A DNA stretch of 64,000 bases, from the NCBI GenBank assembly GCA_022605405.1, contig JABYQQ010000004.1, positions 2,108,001 to 2,172,000 on the forward strand, given 5' to 3'. The stretch is from Earliella scabrosa (lineage: Eukaryota; Basidiomycota; Agaricomycetes; Polyporales; Polyporaceae). The notes beneath the pieces were generated by a model. That model saw only the letters and a program-made list of their open reading frames with translations. It had not been told where the DNA came from and did no database searches. Below, one piece after another: positions 36,639 through 47,476 of the stretch (its first letter is position 1; every line of letters starts with the position of its first letter). The position numbers were made by a program, and so were the translations under genes.

Positions 36639-38300
36639 ATGACGACGACGACGACATTTGCCCAACCTCCGTTCAATAATCCTGCAGGCGACTTCGTCAT
36701 ACGGTCTCGCGATGGGGTGCACTTCCGTATACGGAGCGACATCCTCGCTGAGGCGTCGCCCGTACTCGTCAATACATTCAGGATCACTCAGCAACACGCT
36801 GGCGACTCGAGTCAGTCTGTTATTGATGCAAAACCCGTCATCCCCATGTCCGAGGACAGCGAGACACTCGACCCTCTACTCCGTCTAGCATACCCCACCG
36901 CGGACCCGGTCTTCTCCAGTCTAAGAGACGTGCGGCTTGTCCTTGAAGCTGCAATAAAGTATCAGATGGAGGAAGCCATTGCTCTGCTGAAGAAGACGCT
37001 GCGTTTGCATATCAAGGACCAGCCGCTACGCGTGTGGGCGATTGCCTGCCTGCTACGATTGGACGAGGAGGCAAAGGCGGCTGCCGCTGCAATGCTCGAG
37101 TCGGGCATCCCAGTGGAACCTCCCAAGGAGCTCCGGAAGATAACCGCGGGAGACGTCTACCGTCTGGCTGTATTCCATGAGAAGCGCGGGGACGTGCCGG
37201 AGTCGTTCTGCTTCTGGGATCCAGATCCCGCCAGCATCGCCGATGCACACACGCAGGAGAAGAAGGCCAGTCGATACTCCAGAACGCGCGCGATCACCTA
37301 CTGCGCCCGCCCTTACGGTGACATCATCTGTCGTTCTTCAGACGGAAGCGACTTTGTCTCTCATAGGATCATCCTGACCATGGCGTCGCCCGTGCTCGCC
37401 GACCAGATAGCTCGTTTGTCGGAGACGCATGTAGGAGTCCCTCCAAGCAGCCTTCCAGTCCTCGAGATGGCAGCACCAGCGTCCATCCTGAGCCCCGTCC
37501 TCGAGCTATGCTATGGAACTGAATGTTCCATGACCGCCGACTTGGGCGGTCTCCGCGCGGCTGTCGACATGATGGTCTGCGCGAGGGAGTACAAACTCGA
37601 ACACGTCTTCGAGAAGCTCAGCCGCCATTTCAGGTGGTACTCCAACGATCGCCCCCTCTCTCGATATCTCCTGTCCTCGACGAAGGGGCTGAATGATGTC
37701 GCAGCCGGCGTCCTCCAATCGCTCCGCGGAGACCTCCTTGCGCACGGGTACGTCCCAGAGATGGAGTCCACATCCGGCAACATCTACCATACCCTCCTCA
37801 TCAACCGCCGGCAAAGTATCGCGGCGGCCTCGAAGGTGGTGAACGCTGTAGTCCCACCCCCTAGCACAGCACCGTCGCCCACCATGTCCACAACCTCTAT
37901 CACAGCATCCGTCTCAGAGCCTGGGACACCACCTGCAACACGCAAAGCCAAAGCGGGCCCGGCGAAACCTGCGAGAGCACCTGCAACGCCCGCGCCACAG
38001 GTGGTGTACGCCAATGCATGGGTGGTTGGACTCTTCAGGCAGACGGCGGAGGGTTTGCGAAATCTCACGGGCGGAATGTCGCTGTCACAGCTCATGCCTG
38101 ACATCCCCGCCCTTCTCACGGAGTCGTTGAAGAAGAAGATTTGGTGCCAACAATGCGAGCCGAACGTGCGCCTGATGGTTGAGATGAAGAGGATGCACAG
38201 GGAGGTGTCGAACAGAGTATGGGAGCATGATGTGAGTAACACGCCAGCATGTTGCGTCCAGCATAATTGATCGGAGACCATGCAGCGGTTGAAGTCGTGA
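36639..38300 (+). CDS. BTB-BTB protein with Pro/Ala/Thr linker and C-terminal CxxC module
   Basis: Two exons (36639-38231, 38286-38300) give 535 residues. The protein is a paralogue of the BTB-RRM gene: QPPFNNPAGDFVIRSRDGVH and ILAEASPVLVNTF in the first BTB, ARPYGDIICRSSDGSDFVSH and RIILTMASPVLADQIARL in the second, and the shared GDLLAHGYVPEMES before the linker. Where the relative has an RRM, this one has about 85 Pro/Ser/Thr/Ala-rich residues (for example PSTAPSPTMSTTSITAS). The C-terminal module returns with LKKKIWCQQC and MHREVSNRVWEHD, keeping the first CxxC but not the second CGHC pair. Many such BTB proteins occur in mushroom genomes, and most have no known function. The short last exon encodes RLKS. 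It converges on the DOPA dioxygenase gene, 106 bp away. Confidence 0.85.
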
Positions 38301-38406
38301 ATATCAGTTCCAAAGGCGTCACGATTTCGTAGGACGACCCAGTATCCTTCTGTTCATACGTACACTGACGAGACACGTAAATCAGACTATCGAGAGCGAC
38401 GGCAGG

Positions 38407-39083
38407 CACATTACATGAACTTCTTGAGCAACTCCGTATGCAACGGCCAAGGTGTCCCCATCCACGTTACGGACTCCGTATGATCTCTGTAGGCGTTATC
38501 CGTGTTGGGGTGGATTAGAACGCTAGATGAATACGGATGCAGTGAGATCGTGACAGTACGAATATCTGATAGGACGATCTCACGAGAGCGGCCCGCGATT
38601 GACCACCAGCCACGAAAACAACGTTCCGACCTGATGAGGAGTGAACACGTTCACTTCGAACATCGGGACAGGATGAGGCCCGACGGGTCTATCCATGAGC
38701 TTGTAAATGCGGAACTGACGGAACGAGCTTTGTCATCAGTCGATCACCCTCTGAGCAAGCTTGCCAAGTGAAGATCACCTCCGGGAATTCTCTCCGGATG
38801 CGCTCGTGAAGTTCTTTGGCATACTGCACTTGTTCAGGCGCGTTGGACATGTAGTATACTGTATGATAGGGTGAGCACCAATTGAAGATGATGAGGAAGT
38901 CTCGTGCAACGCACTGTGAAAATCAAACCCGTTGTTGCTGGGATCGATAGGTTTCTCGAACTCTTCGTATGCCGCGGAGCGTGGCCCAGGTGGGTTGTAG
39001 AGCGATTTTCCATCCGCATTGACCGTTGTAGGAAGTGTTTCCGCGTTTTCATAGCCTTCTAGCGGTGACTTGTATCCAGGCAT
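38407..39083 (-). CDS. dodA: DOPA 4,5-dioxygenase family extradiol enzyme
   Basis: It belongs to the small fungal/bacterial DOPA dioxygenase family, which opens the catechol ring of L-DOPA. In Amanita muscaria this yields the precursors of muscaflavin and betalain-type pigments. The start at 39083 gives MPGYKSPLEGYENAETLP. The exons then read DFHIYYMSNAPEQVQYAKEL, HERIRREFPE, FRIYKLMDRPVGPHPVPMFE, VNVFTPHQVGTLFSWLVVN, HPNTDNAYRDHTESVTW and finally WPLHTELLKKFM. The His-rich motifs (DFHIYY, PVGPHPVPM, VLIHPN, DHTE) supply the expected metal ligands. About 170 residues is the normal size. Introns split it so finely that only the first exon forms a long open frame. Whether DOPA is the true substrate is unknown, as most basidiomycete members are uncharacterised. 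Confidence 0.85.
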
Positions 39084-39160
39084 GATGAAGGGTTATGCAG
39101 AGGGTTGCAGAGGTTTCGGAGAAGGTAGTGGGAATGGATACGGTTATCGTGCCTCACGGT

Positions 39161-39167
39161 CTTTATA
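39161..39167 (-). promoter_or_regulatory. TATA-like box of the DOPA dioxygenase gene
   Basis: The minus strand reads TATAAAG about 80 bp upstream of the ATG at 39083, a good core promoter position. Confidence 0.45.
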
Positions 39168-39556
39168 TGGTGCGAGGTCTAGATCTCTTAACCCTTGCAA
39201 GTCAGAGAAGTTGTGCCGAATTTCAGTAAGCTTGCCCGATAAACACAGCAGCGTAATGTGCAGTGCGCATAAAGGTGCTCCCGATTGTCCTTGGTCAGAA
39301 TTCTCGACGCATGATCATCGCGATTGACTAAGCTCGCTGTCGCGCCACACAGCGAGGAATCACGACACACATATGATTATTAGACTTGAACGTGTGCGTG
39401 TAAATTCCGTCTCATGGACTGTATTGTGGATGCCGACTGGTAGATACCACCCTGCTGATTCCCAGGGGCTCTGAACAAAGCTGTTGACTCACATTGGTAA
39501 AGGTGCTCGACTTGATGCGTAATCCCCATCCGTCATGTTGTTCAAACCAGTCATGT
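39168..39556. other. Intergenic, no supported gene
   Basis: About 390 bp between the DOPA dioxygenase promoter and the MZT1 stop codon. No domain, repeat or RNA gene is seen. Confidence 0.45.
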
Positions 39557-39903
39557 TCATCTCCCATTCGTACTAGAACGCGTCGGCTTTGCCGCTGCCG
39601 CACTCTCTCGTCGCAACTCTTGAATGACAGCCTGGACATGGTGGGACACAATGTCTTCATGCAAAATCCACATGAGCTAGAAAGACGGACGTACCGCAAG
39701 TGCCTCTGGATTAACACCGCTCTCAATCAGCCCTACACAGGTCGCAAGGGTTTCCTTGTCGAGACCTGTGTTCAATAGCTGAGAGATATCATGGAGTGCT
39801 GCGAACGGGCGGTCATGGTATGGTGCTTCGAGGTGAGCACAAACAGCGTACTATTCAGGGTTTCCTCAGCAGCGGTGATGCGGTCTGTTTCTCGTGTAGA
39901 CAT
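39557..39903 (-). CDS. mzt1: Mitotic-spindle organizing protein 1 (MOZART1)
   Basis: It is a small subunit that binds the N-termini of gamma-tubulin complex proteins and helps recruit the gamma-tubulin ring complex to the spindle pole body. Three exons (39903-39852, 39798-39695, 39631-39557) with GT-AG sites give 76 residues, the normal size for the family. The start is [17 protein letters not shown]. The core reads [20 protein letters not shown], then [15 protein letters not shown] and AVIQELRRE, the hallmark of MOZART1, followed by a short Ala/Thr/Ser-rich tail. The exons are too small to stand out as open frames. The ATG is 224 bp from that of the divergent SF3B1 gene, so the two must share a promoter region. 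Confidence 0.9.
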
Positions 39904-40127
39904 TCCTGATAGATGGGAGGAGGAACACAAGCAGCAAGTTCGACTGAGTCCTCGTTCAACACGAGCGTCAAGCTGGTGTGCTACCTAGATTGAGTCGGAG
40001 TCTGAAAGGGCACCAGAGTGCTGTGGCGTTACTCAGCGGAGCCGTTGTCCACGAACTCTCATTCCTCTTCCTAACTCCTCTACCTCTACCACTCTCATAT
40101 TCCACTTCCTCGTTCCTTCTCATCATC
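39904..40127. promoter_or_regulatory. Divergent promoter region, MZT1 / SF3B1
   Basis: These 224 bp lie between two essential housekeeping genes transcribed away from each other. A pyrimidine-rich tract (CTCCTCTACCTCTACC-like, about 40070-40110) precedes the SF3B1 ATG, which resembles initiator-type TATA-less fungal promoters. Confidence 0.5.
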
Positions 40128-43100
40128 ATGTCAGAACCAAGGCTTGTCGACTCCTTCACCGCTCCAAAAGAGGTCCTCCAGGAGTTTGCGGAGATGGCAG
40201 AGGAAGAAGACATCGACCCGTTCGCTGAGACGGCCTCCAAGCGTCAGATTGCTACTCGACAGTCTGACTACCACAACCGTCGGTTCAACCGTCAGGCACA
40301 TGAAAGTGCTGACGCCTTCAAGGCCGTCGTTGAGGGTCAAGAGGTGGACGGAGGTTACAAGGATGCGATGAGGTTGCAGCGTTTGGAGAAGGAGGAGGAG
40401 CGGGTGAGGCGAGCTATCGAGGAGAAGGAGAGGCAGGTACGAGAGGAGGGTCAAGCAAAGATGGACCTGGACAAGACTCCGCCTCGCGCTGAAATCGAGG
40501 AGGCGCAGCAGGAGCTTGCCGCTATGCAGGGGACGAAGCGGAAGCGTCGCTGGGACGTGGCGGAGCCGGAGGATAACAAGGAGAATAAGGAGAACAAGGG
40601 TGAGTGGTCCCAAGAGGCTCTCGAGGGCGCTGCGCCGAAGAAGCGGCGTTCTAGATGGGATGCGACCCCCGCCGACGTCGCAACGGAGACCCCCAGCGGG
40701 AAGAGGTCGCGTTGGGACCAAGCTCCCGCCGCTGCCCCGGATGTCCCGATGACCCCAATCATCATGAATGCTCCCGGGCTCATGCACGAGGACAAGCATA
40801 ACAGATACCTCACCGACGAGGAGCTGGATGCCATTCTCCCTTCCTCCGGCTATGCCATCGTGACCCCTCCTCCTGGCTACGCTCCTCTCGTCCGACCACC
40901 TAAACTTGCGCCGCCATCATCGACGGAGCTGGGTGGCTTCCAGATCCAAGAGAGTTCAGACGCGGCTGCTGTTGCTGCAGCAGCCGGTCTCGCACCGGAG
41001 CTACCTACAGAGATTCCCGGCGTTGGCAACCTCGCGTTCTTCAAACCTGAAGACGCCCAGTACTTCGCCAAAATCCTTAAGGAGGAGGACGAAACGGAGT
41101 TATCGGTAGACGAGATGAAGGAGCGCAAGATCATGCGGTTGCTGTTGAAAATCAAGAACGGCACTCCCCCCGTCCGCAAGACCGCTTTGCGACAGATTAC
41201 CGACAAGGCCCGCGAGTTTGGCGCAGGTCCCCTGTTCGACAAGATTCTCCCCTTGCTCATGGAGCGTACCCTCGAGGACCAGGAGCGCCACTTACTTGTC
41301 AAGGTCATCGATCGTGTCCTTTACAAGCTCGATGACCTTGTGCGACCGTACGTCCACAAGATTCTTGTCGTCATCGAGCCGCTGCTCATCGACGAGGACT
41401 ACTACGCGCGCGTTGAGGGACGAGAGATTATCTCAAATCTCTCCAAGGCCGCGGGTCTCGCTCATATGATTTCCACCATGCGTCCCGACATTGACCACGC
41501 CGACGAGTATGTCCGCAACACAACGGCTCGTGCGTTCTCCGTTGTTGCCTCTGCTCTGGGTATCCCCTCGCTCCTCCCCTTCCTGAAGGCCGTCTGTCGT
41601 AGTAAGAAGTCCTGGCAAGCACGTCACACCGGTATTCGTATCGTGCAACAGATTGCCATCATGATGGGGTGCGCCGTCCTCCCTCACCTGCGCAACCTCG
41701 TCGACTGTATCGCCCACGGGCTCCAAGACGAGCAGACCAAGGTCCGCACGATGACGGCCCTTGCCCTAGCCGCCCTGGCTGAGGCTGCTGCTCCGTATGG
41801 TATCGAATCCTTCGATAACGTGCTGAAGCCTCTGTGGGTCGGTATCCGTCTACATCGTGGAAAGAGTTTGGCGGCATTCCTGAAGGCCATCGGATTCATT
41901 CTCCCCCTCATGGACCCGGAGTACGTCTCCTATTACATCAAAGAAGTCACCATCATCCTCATTCGTGAGTTCCAAACGTCCGACGAGGAGATGAAGAAGA
42001 TCGTCTTGAAAGTCGTCCAGCAATGCGCTGCTACAGAGGGTGTTACCGCTCAGTACATCAAGCAAGACATTCTTCCTGACTTCTTCAAGTCGTTCTGGGT
42101 CCGTCGCATGGCTCTCGACCGCCGGAACTACCGTCAAGTCGTCGAGACGACTGTCGAGCTCGCACAGAAGGCCGGCGTTGCGGAGATCGTCGGAAGGATA
42201 GTGAACGAGCTGAAGGACGAGGCTGAGCCGTACCGGAAGATGGTCATGGAGACAATCACCAAGGTTGTCGCTTCGCTCGGTGCTTCCGACATCGATGAGC
42301 GTCTGGAAGTCCGCCTCGTCGACGGTATCATCTACGCCTTCCAGGAGCAGACTACGGAGGATCAGGTCATGTTGGATGGTTTCGGTACGGTCGTCAACGC
42401 TCTTGGTACGTCGAATCTTCACCATGCCATATATGATGTCAATGTGAATGCTGACTGTTCGCTTACAGGTATCCGCGTGAAGCCATACCTCACTCAGATT
42501 GTATCCACTATTCTCTGGCGCCTGAACAACAAGAGTGCCAAGGTCCGTCAACAAGCGGCGGATCTTACCACTCGTCTTGCTGTCGTTATCAAGCAGTGTG
42601 GCGAAGACCAGCTCCTGAGCAAGCTCGGTCTTGTCCTCTTCGAGCAGCTCGGTGAAGAGTACCCCGATACGCTTGGTAGCATCATCGCCGCTGAGGGTGC
42701 CATTGCAAATGTGGTCGGTATGACCCAGATGAACCCACCAGTCAAGGACCTCTGTGAGTCCCCCCCGTTGTATGCGTGTGACGTCGGCGACTAACAGTGC
42801 TTTCCATAGTGCCTCGTATGACCCCCATTCTTCGAAACCGGCACGAGAAGGTGCAAGAGGCGACGATCAACTTGATTGGCCGTATCGCCGATCGTGGTGC
42901 AGAGTTCGTCCCGGCTCGCGAATGGATGCGTATCTGTTTCGAGTTGCTCGACCTGCTCAAGGCGCACAAGAAGGGTATCCGTCGTGCAGCCGTCAACTCG
43001 TTTGGTTATATCGCGAAGAGTCTGGGTCCCCAGGATGTCCTCCAGGTGCTGTTGACCAACTTGCGCGTACAAGAGCGTCAAAGTCGTGTCTGCAGTACAG

Positions 43101-43681
43101 TCGCCATCGCCATCGTTGCCGAGACTTGTGGGCCCTTCACATGTATCCCTGCCATCCTCAACGAGTACCGGACCGCGGAGCTCAACGTGCGTACCGGCTG
43201 TCTCAAGGCGCTCTCGTTCGTCTTCGAGTACGTTGGGCCGCAGTCCGCGTACTACGCCGACTCAGTCGTCACCATGCTCGAGGATGCCCTCACCGACCGC
43301 GACCTTGTGCACAGGCAGACTGCCAGCACAATCGTCAAGCACCTTGCCCTTGGCGTCGCAGGTCTAGGCTGCGAGGACTCGATGCTGCACCTTATGAACC
43401 TCGTATGGCCCAACTGCTTCGAGACCTCCCCACACGTCATCGGCGCAGTCATGGAGGCCATCGAGGCGATGCGCGTCACCCTCGGCCCGGGCGTCCTCCT
43501 CAGCTATGTCCTCCAGGGTCTATTCCACCCTGCGAGGAAGGTCCGCGAGGTCTACTGGCGCATCTACAACTCGCTCTACCTCGGCGCGGCTGACGCCCTT
43601 GTTCCCTTCTATCCCGACCTGGGGGAGCTTAGCGAGGGCCAAAATGTGTATGACCGTCATCCTCTGCAGATGTTCGTCTAG
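40128..43681 (+). CDS. SF3B1: Splicing factor 3B subunit 1 (SF3B1/Prp10/Hsh155)
   Basis: It is the HEAT-repeat core of the U2 snRNP SF3b complex, which clamps the branch-point duplex. Three exons (40128-42405, 42469-42753, 42810-43681) give 1,144 residues, shorter than the human 1,304 mainly in the N-terminal region. The N-terminus has RWD-type U2AF ligand motifs ([27 protein letters not shown]). The HEAT superhelix includes [94 protein letters not shown] and [15 protein letters not shown]. The end is [20 protein letters not shown] and HPLQMFV. The position matching human Lys700 is conserved (TKVRT), while that matching Lys666 is Arg. Introns are few and short. The identification is certain. 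Confidence 0.97.
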
Positions 43682-43946
43682 GCGCATTATTTGCGTTGTT
43701 GTATAGTAGAATGGTGAGGAGTTGGCTCATGTATCGTACATTACGTTTCACTACTGCCTATGCCACTGCATGCTTGAAATCATGACATTGCGTACCTTGA
43801 TATGGGACGATTGCGAGTCTGTTCGAGTCATGTCTCGTCCCTCTTGAGTCACAATCCCAGCGTACACGGCGGGACTACAGTAGGAACCATGGCATTGCAC
43901 AGCGAATCGATAAAGTACTGTACGATCTACAGGAGAGTTAAGCACA

Positions 43947-46900
43947 TCATGACGATCCACCAGTCAGCCCGGGCGGGAAGCCAGCAAAGTCCACTTGGTC
44001 CTGTACCGCGCGACCTGCCACGTTGAACGATATCCGCAGCCGCAGCCGGACGTTCGCCTGGAGAGTGACTGTCAGCACGAGCATTGTCAGTCAAGGAGGA
44101 AACTACTGACGCCAACAGGGGCTAGAACGCGCATCTCCTGCGTCTCTGTTCGCCCTGGGTGGATGTCTGGACTCGAGATAGGCGCCATCTGTAACTGTTG
44201 TGACTGCAAGGGGATGATTGAGCTTTCTGCGTTGGACCGGCAATGAAATGTCGGTTGAAGCAACTCACCTTGGGGACCGCGGCTTGGAAGTTCAGTGCAG
44301 TCACCGGGTTCGCGCCGGTTGCCTGGAAGCTCGCGATGATCCTCACCAGGCCGGGACGCGTCGCCGACGTCTGCGGGTTTAGGGTGATGCGTAGCTCGTT
44401 CTTGTCGTATGCGGAGTACCCTGGAGGAGTAGCTGCTTGCGTAGGAGGGGGCGATGCCGCCTGAGGTACGGTTGCGGCCGCGGCGAAGAGCGATTGCATG
44501 GATGGGGCAGCTGCAGCTGCAGGGGCGGGGGCGGGAGAAGGTGTGGAAACGGGCGCAGCTGGAGAGTCGAACAGTCCTAGGATATCTTGTGCGATGTTGC
44601 GAGGTGCGGCGGGCGGTGGGGGCGAGCCCGTGGAAACTGGCACAGCAGGAGCGGAGCTGCCGAATATCTCTGCAAGGAGGTCTTGTGTGGCCGGAACTGC
44701 AGGTGTGCCGTTGGGCGCTGCGGCGCTCGGAATCTCGTCGCCCAGAAGATCGGCCTGGACTCTGTCAACAGCAGCACGGAGAACAAAGTAAAGAGGTACT
44801 CACGTCCTTGCCAGGGTTGACTGAGCCGACAGGTTTGTTCTCACTGACTATGCAGGCTTTCAGTTCAAGTTCATAGGAAGCGATGGACAGATGTACATAC
44901 CAACGCCAAGAACAGTCGCTTTCAGTTCTGGTGCCGGCATGCGTTCCAACACACCAGACCGGACGTCGCCCAGGTTGTATAGGCTTGCGAATTCTACCGC
45001 TCGTTGTTGGATCTCCAGTTCGGGGCTTGTAGTGTACGAGAGCAACATGTTCTGTATCCGCTCTTGCTGCCCAGGTGTGGTCGTTGGGCGTGACGAGATC
45101 TTCGTTAGAGCGGTCAACACGAACTGGCGAGTCAGATAGTTGGCATAAGGGGAGTCGAGGATCGAGACCAGCAGATCAATGAGCTCCTGATCTGTAATCT
45201 GTGAGTCGTCTGTTAGTACCGGAACCAGGAGTCAAGACAAACTGCATACCGCTTTCGGAGTTTCTTCGTCGACCAGACCACCCTCCAAGAGGATCTCGCT
45301 GTACTCGCCGATCACCCATGTAGCAGCGAGGGTCAGTGACTCCTGAGAGATATCCGATCGAAGGGACGTGTAGAGCTTTGACGCGGTATATGCTTGGAGC
45401 TCAGGTGTGTGTGCCACAAGACGGATGAAAGCGGACAGGATCTCCTCGCGCACGAAGTTGCCAGCCTGTTTTGACGACCAAATGTTCACTCCACAACTTC
45501 AATCTGTAGAAGCAGTAGTACTGACCAGCTTGAGCACGCGCAAAACCGTGTCGATATGCCATCGCTTGTTGGGAGCGAAGCGCTCTGCTGCGAGGCAGAT
45601 CTGAGTGGTCATGCCCAGCTTGAACTCGTCATCGGCAACTTCGAGGAAAGCAAGCAATTCGCGGATCAATATCCGGACGTTCTGCTCGTTGATGAGCGCG
45701 TATGACAACTCCAGCGCACGTCGTCGGATAGAGATATCGCCGTCCCGGAGACAGTCAAGGATGATGTTTCGATGTCTCTGCACGGCATTCGTATCGATCG
45801 CGACCACCTTGTTCAAAGTGTTAAGGGCGACATAGCTACCGCCCGGCAGGGGGAGAAAGAGATGAAGGGCGTTCCATCAGGCACAGGTTGCGTGGCAGGG
45901 TCTGAAAGGACGGAGCGAGCACTCACCGGATGTTGTTGTCGCGGTTACTCAAGAATTTCCCCAAGATGTTGATTGCCATGACGCGCAGGCCGCTGTCGGC
46001 CTCGATCTCCAACACGGTCATCACTGTCTCGTACAAGATGGAGTTGCCGACATTCTTGGTGGAATCTGTGTTCGTGGCGACCTGGATGGGGTGAGTAATA
46101 GATAAACTCGAGCTCCATGGTAATGTCTCACCTGGGCGAGAATGTCGTTCATGGTCTCACTTGCCCTAGCGTCCCCCTTGCCCAATAGACGCATCAGACG
46201 CAAGATCTTCACCTGAAGGAACGGGTCTGTGATTCCAGAGACATCATGCTCGGGGCTGTAACCAGTCGTCACGAGAGCCTTCAGATGTCGGACGAGTAGA
46301 GGAACAGCCTGCTCAATGTGAGTATAAGTAGCGTCCATGACATTGGAGGAGTAGAGAGTAACCGTACGTTCCGGAATTCATCTAGGCAGCTAGGGTCTAT
46401 TTGACACATTTCGGTGACGAGGGTGATTGCAGTCAGGAGGACGCCATGATTGCGATCGGCGAGAAGGTTCTTTGCTTTTGTAACGAAGTGGTTTGCTAGT
46501 TCTGGGACTTTTCGCACTACCCTGAGTGCACAAAGGGCAGCCTAATCGCGCTGTTGAAGCGTGCACACCGTGACGAGTATGGAAAATGCGTACCTTCTTG
46601 CGAATATATGTATTACTGGAACCCAAAAGCTTCTCGATCTCATTGGCCAAGTCTCGCGACATTTCTTCGGATGCAATATCTGCGAACGTGCAGAGAGCAA
46701 GACCGACAGCATACATATTCGCGTGATTCATGTCGCTGTAAGGCCTCAGTACAAAGTCGAACCCAAGCGATGGATATACGCACTTCTTCAGCGAGTTCGT
46801 CACCAGCATGAGCACCTCCTGGTTCTCGTCCAACAGCAGCATGATACCCAGATAACCCAGCCGTTTGTCACCGAAGCGTGGGCTGGCTACGAGCTTGAGA

Positions 46901-47200
46901 CATTCCATTTGGCCGAAGTGCGCCTCCGAACCGAGCATGTGGATGTAGAGGAGTTTGGCAACATTGTTATGTCTTGCATAGGAGTCTTCCTCGCGGAAGG
47001 AAGCACGTATGGCCGCGGACTCTTGCTTGATCAAGGCGCGTTCGTCTGCGACGGTCTACTCGGATGAGGAAGGGCATCGGATAGACACCAGACAACCGAC
47101 CTTGCATGCGCGTATGCCCTTGATCAGAGCTGTCGGAGAACTCAGCTGGAGTCTGTGAAGCGGCTCGAGTCCACACACCTTTGAGATTGTGGTAGACCAT
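43947..47200 (-). CDS. apl4: AP-1 clathrin adaptor gamma subunit (gamma-adaptin)
   Basis: It is the large subunit of the AP-1 complex, which sorts cargo between the trans-Golgi network and endosomes and recruits clathrin and accessory proteins. A first exon encodes MVYHNLK, a 29-nt microexon (47129-47101) encodes [10 protein letters not shown], and the next exon starts [17 protein letters not shown]. The trunk follows with [92 protein letters not shown] and [20 protein letters not shown]. The hinge is Pro/Ala-rich with the clathrin-box-like [11 protein letters not shown]. The C-terminal GAE ear runs from [13 protein letters not shown] to [19 protein letters not shown] and ends [10 protein letters not shown]. 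About 12 exons are needed. Domain content and order are complete. Confidence 0.93.
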
Positions 47201-47476
47201 GTTCGCCGACGACGGCCGGAGGGAAGAGGGATGGTATGTCTGCGTGAGTCTGACCTCAGGTCCACTGTCCAGTGCGTCTCGCGCACAGGCTCAGGCGAGT
47301 TTCTGTGGCGATTACTTTCAGCCGATAACTTCCAAATCTGGAGCAGTGAATGGCCACGTGGTGCTTACGTAATATAACCGGGCGATTATTGTACGTCACG
47401 GTAACCTGAAGTAACTCGTTTCTCTCTCAGACTCTGCTCTTGCCAGGGCCTTGCGCTACCTCTCCCCTCACCCGCC
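47201..47476. promoter_or_regulatory. Divergent promoter region, gamma-adaptin / forkhead factor
   Basis: These 276 bp lie between two divergent ATGs and must contain both promoters. There is no clear TATA box. A CT-rich tract lies just before the forkhead ATG, which sits in a favourable CCGCCATGG context. Confidence 0.5.
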
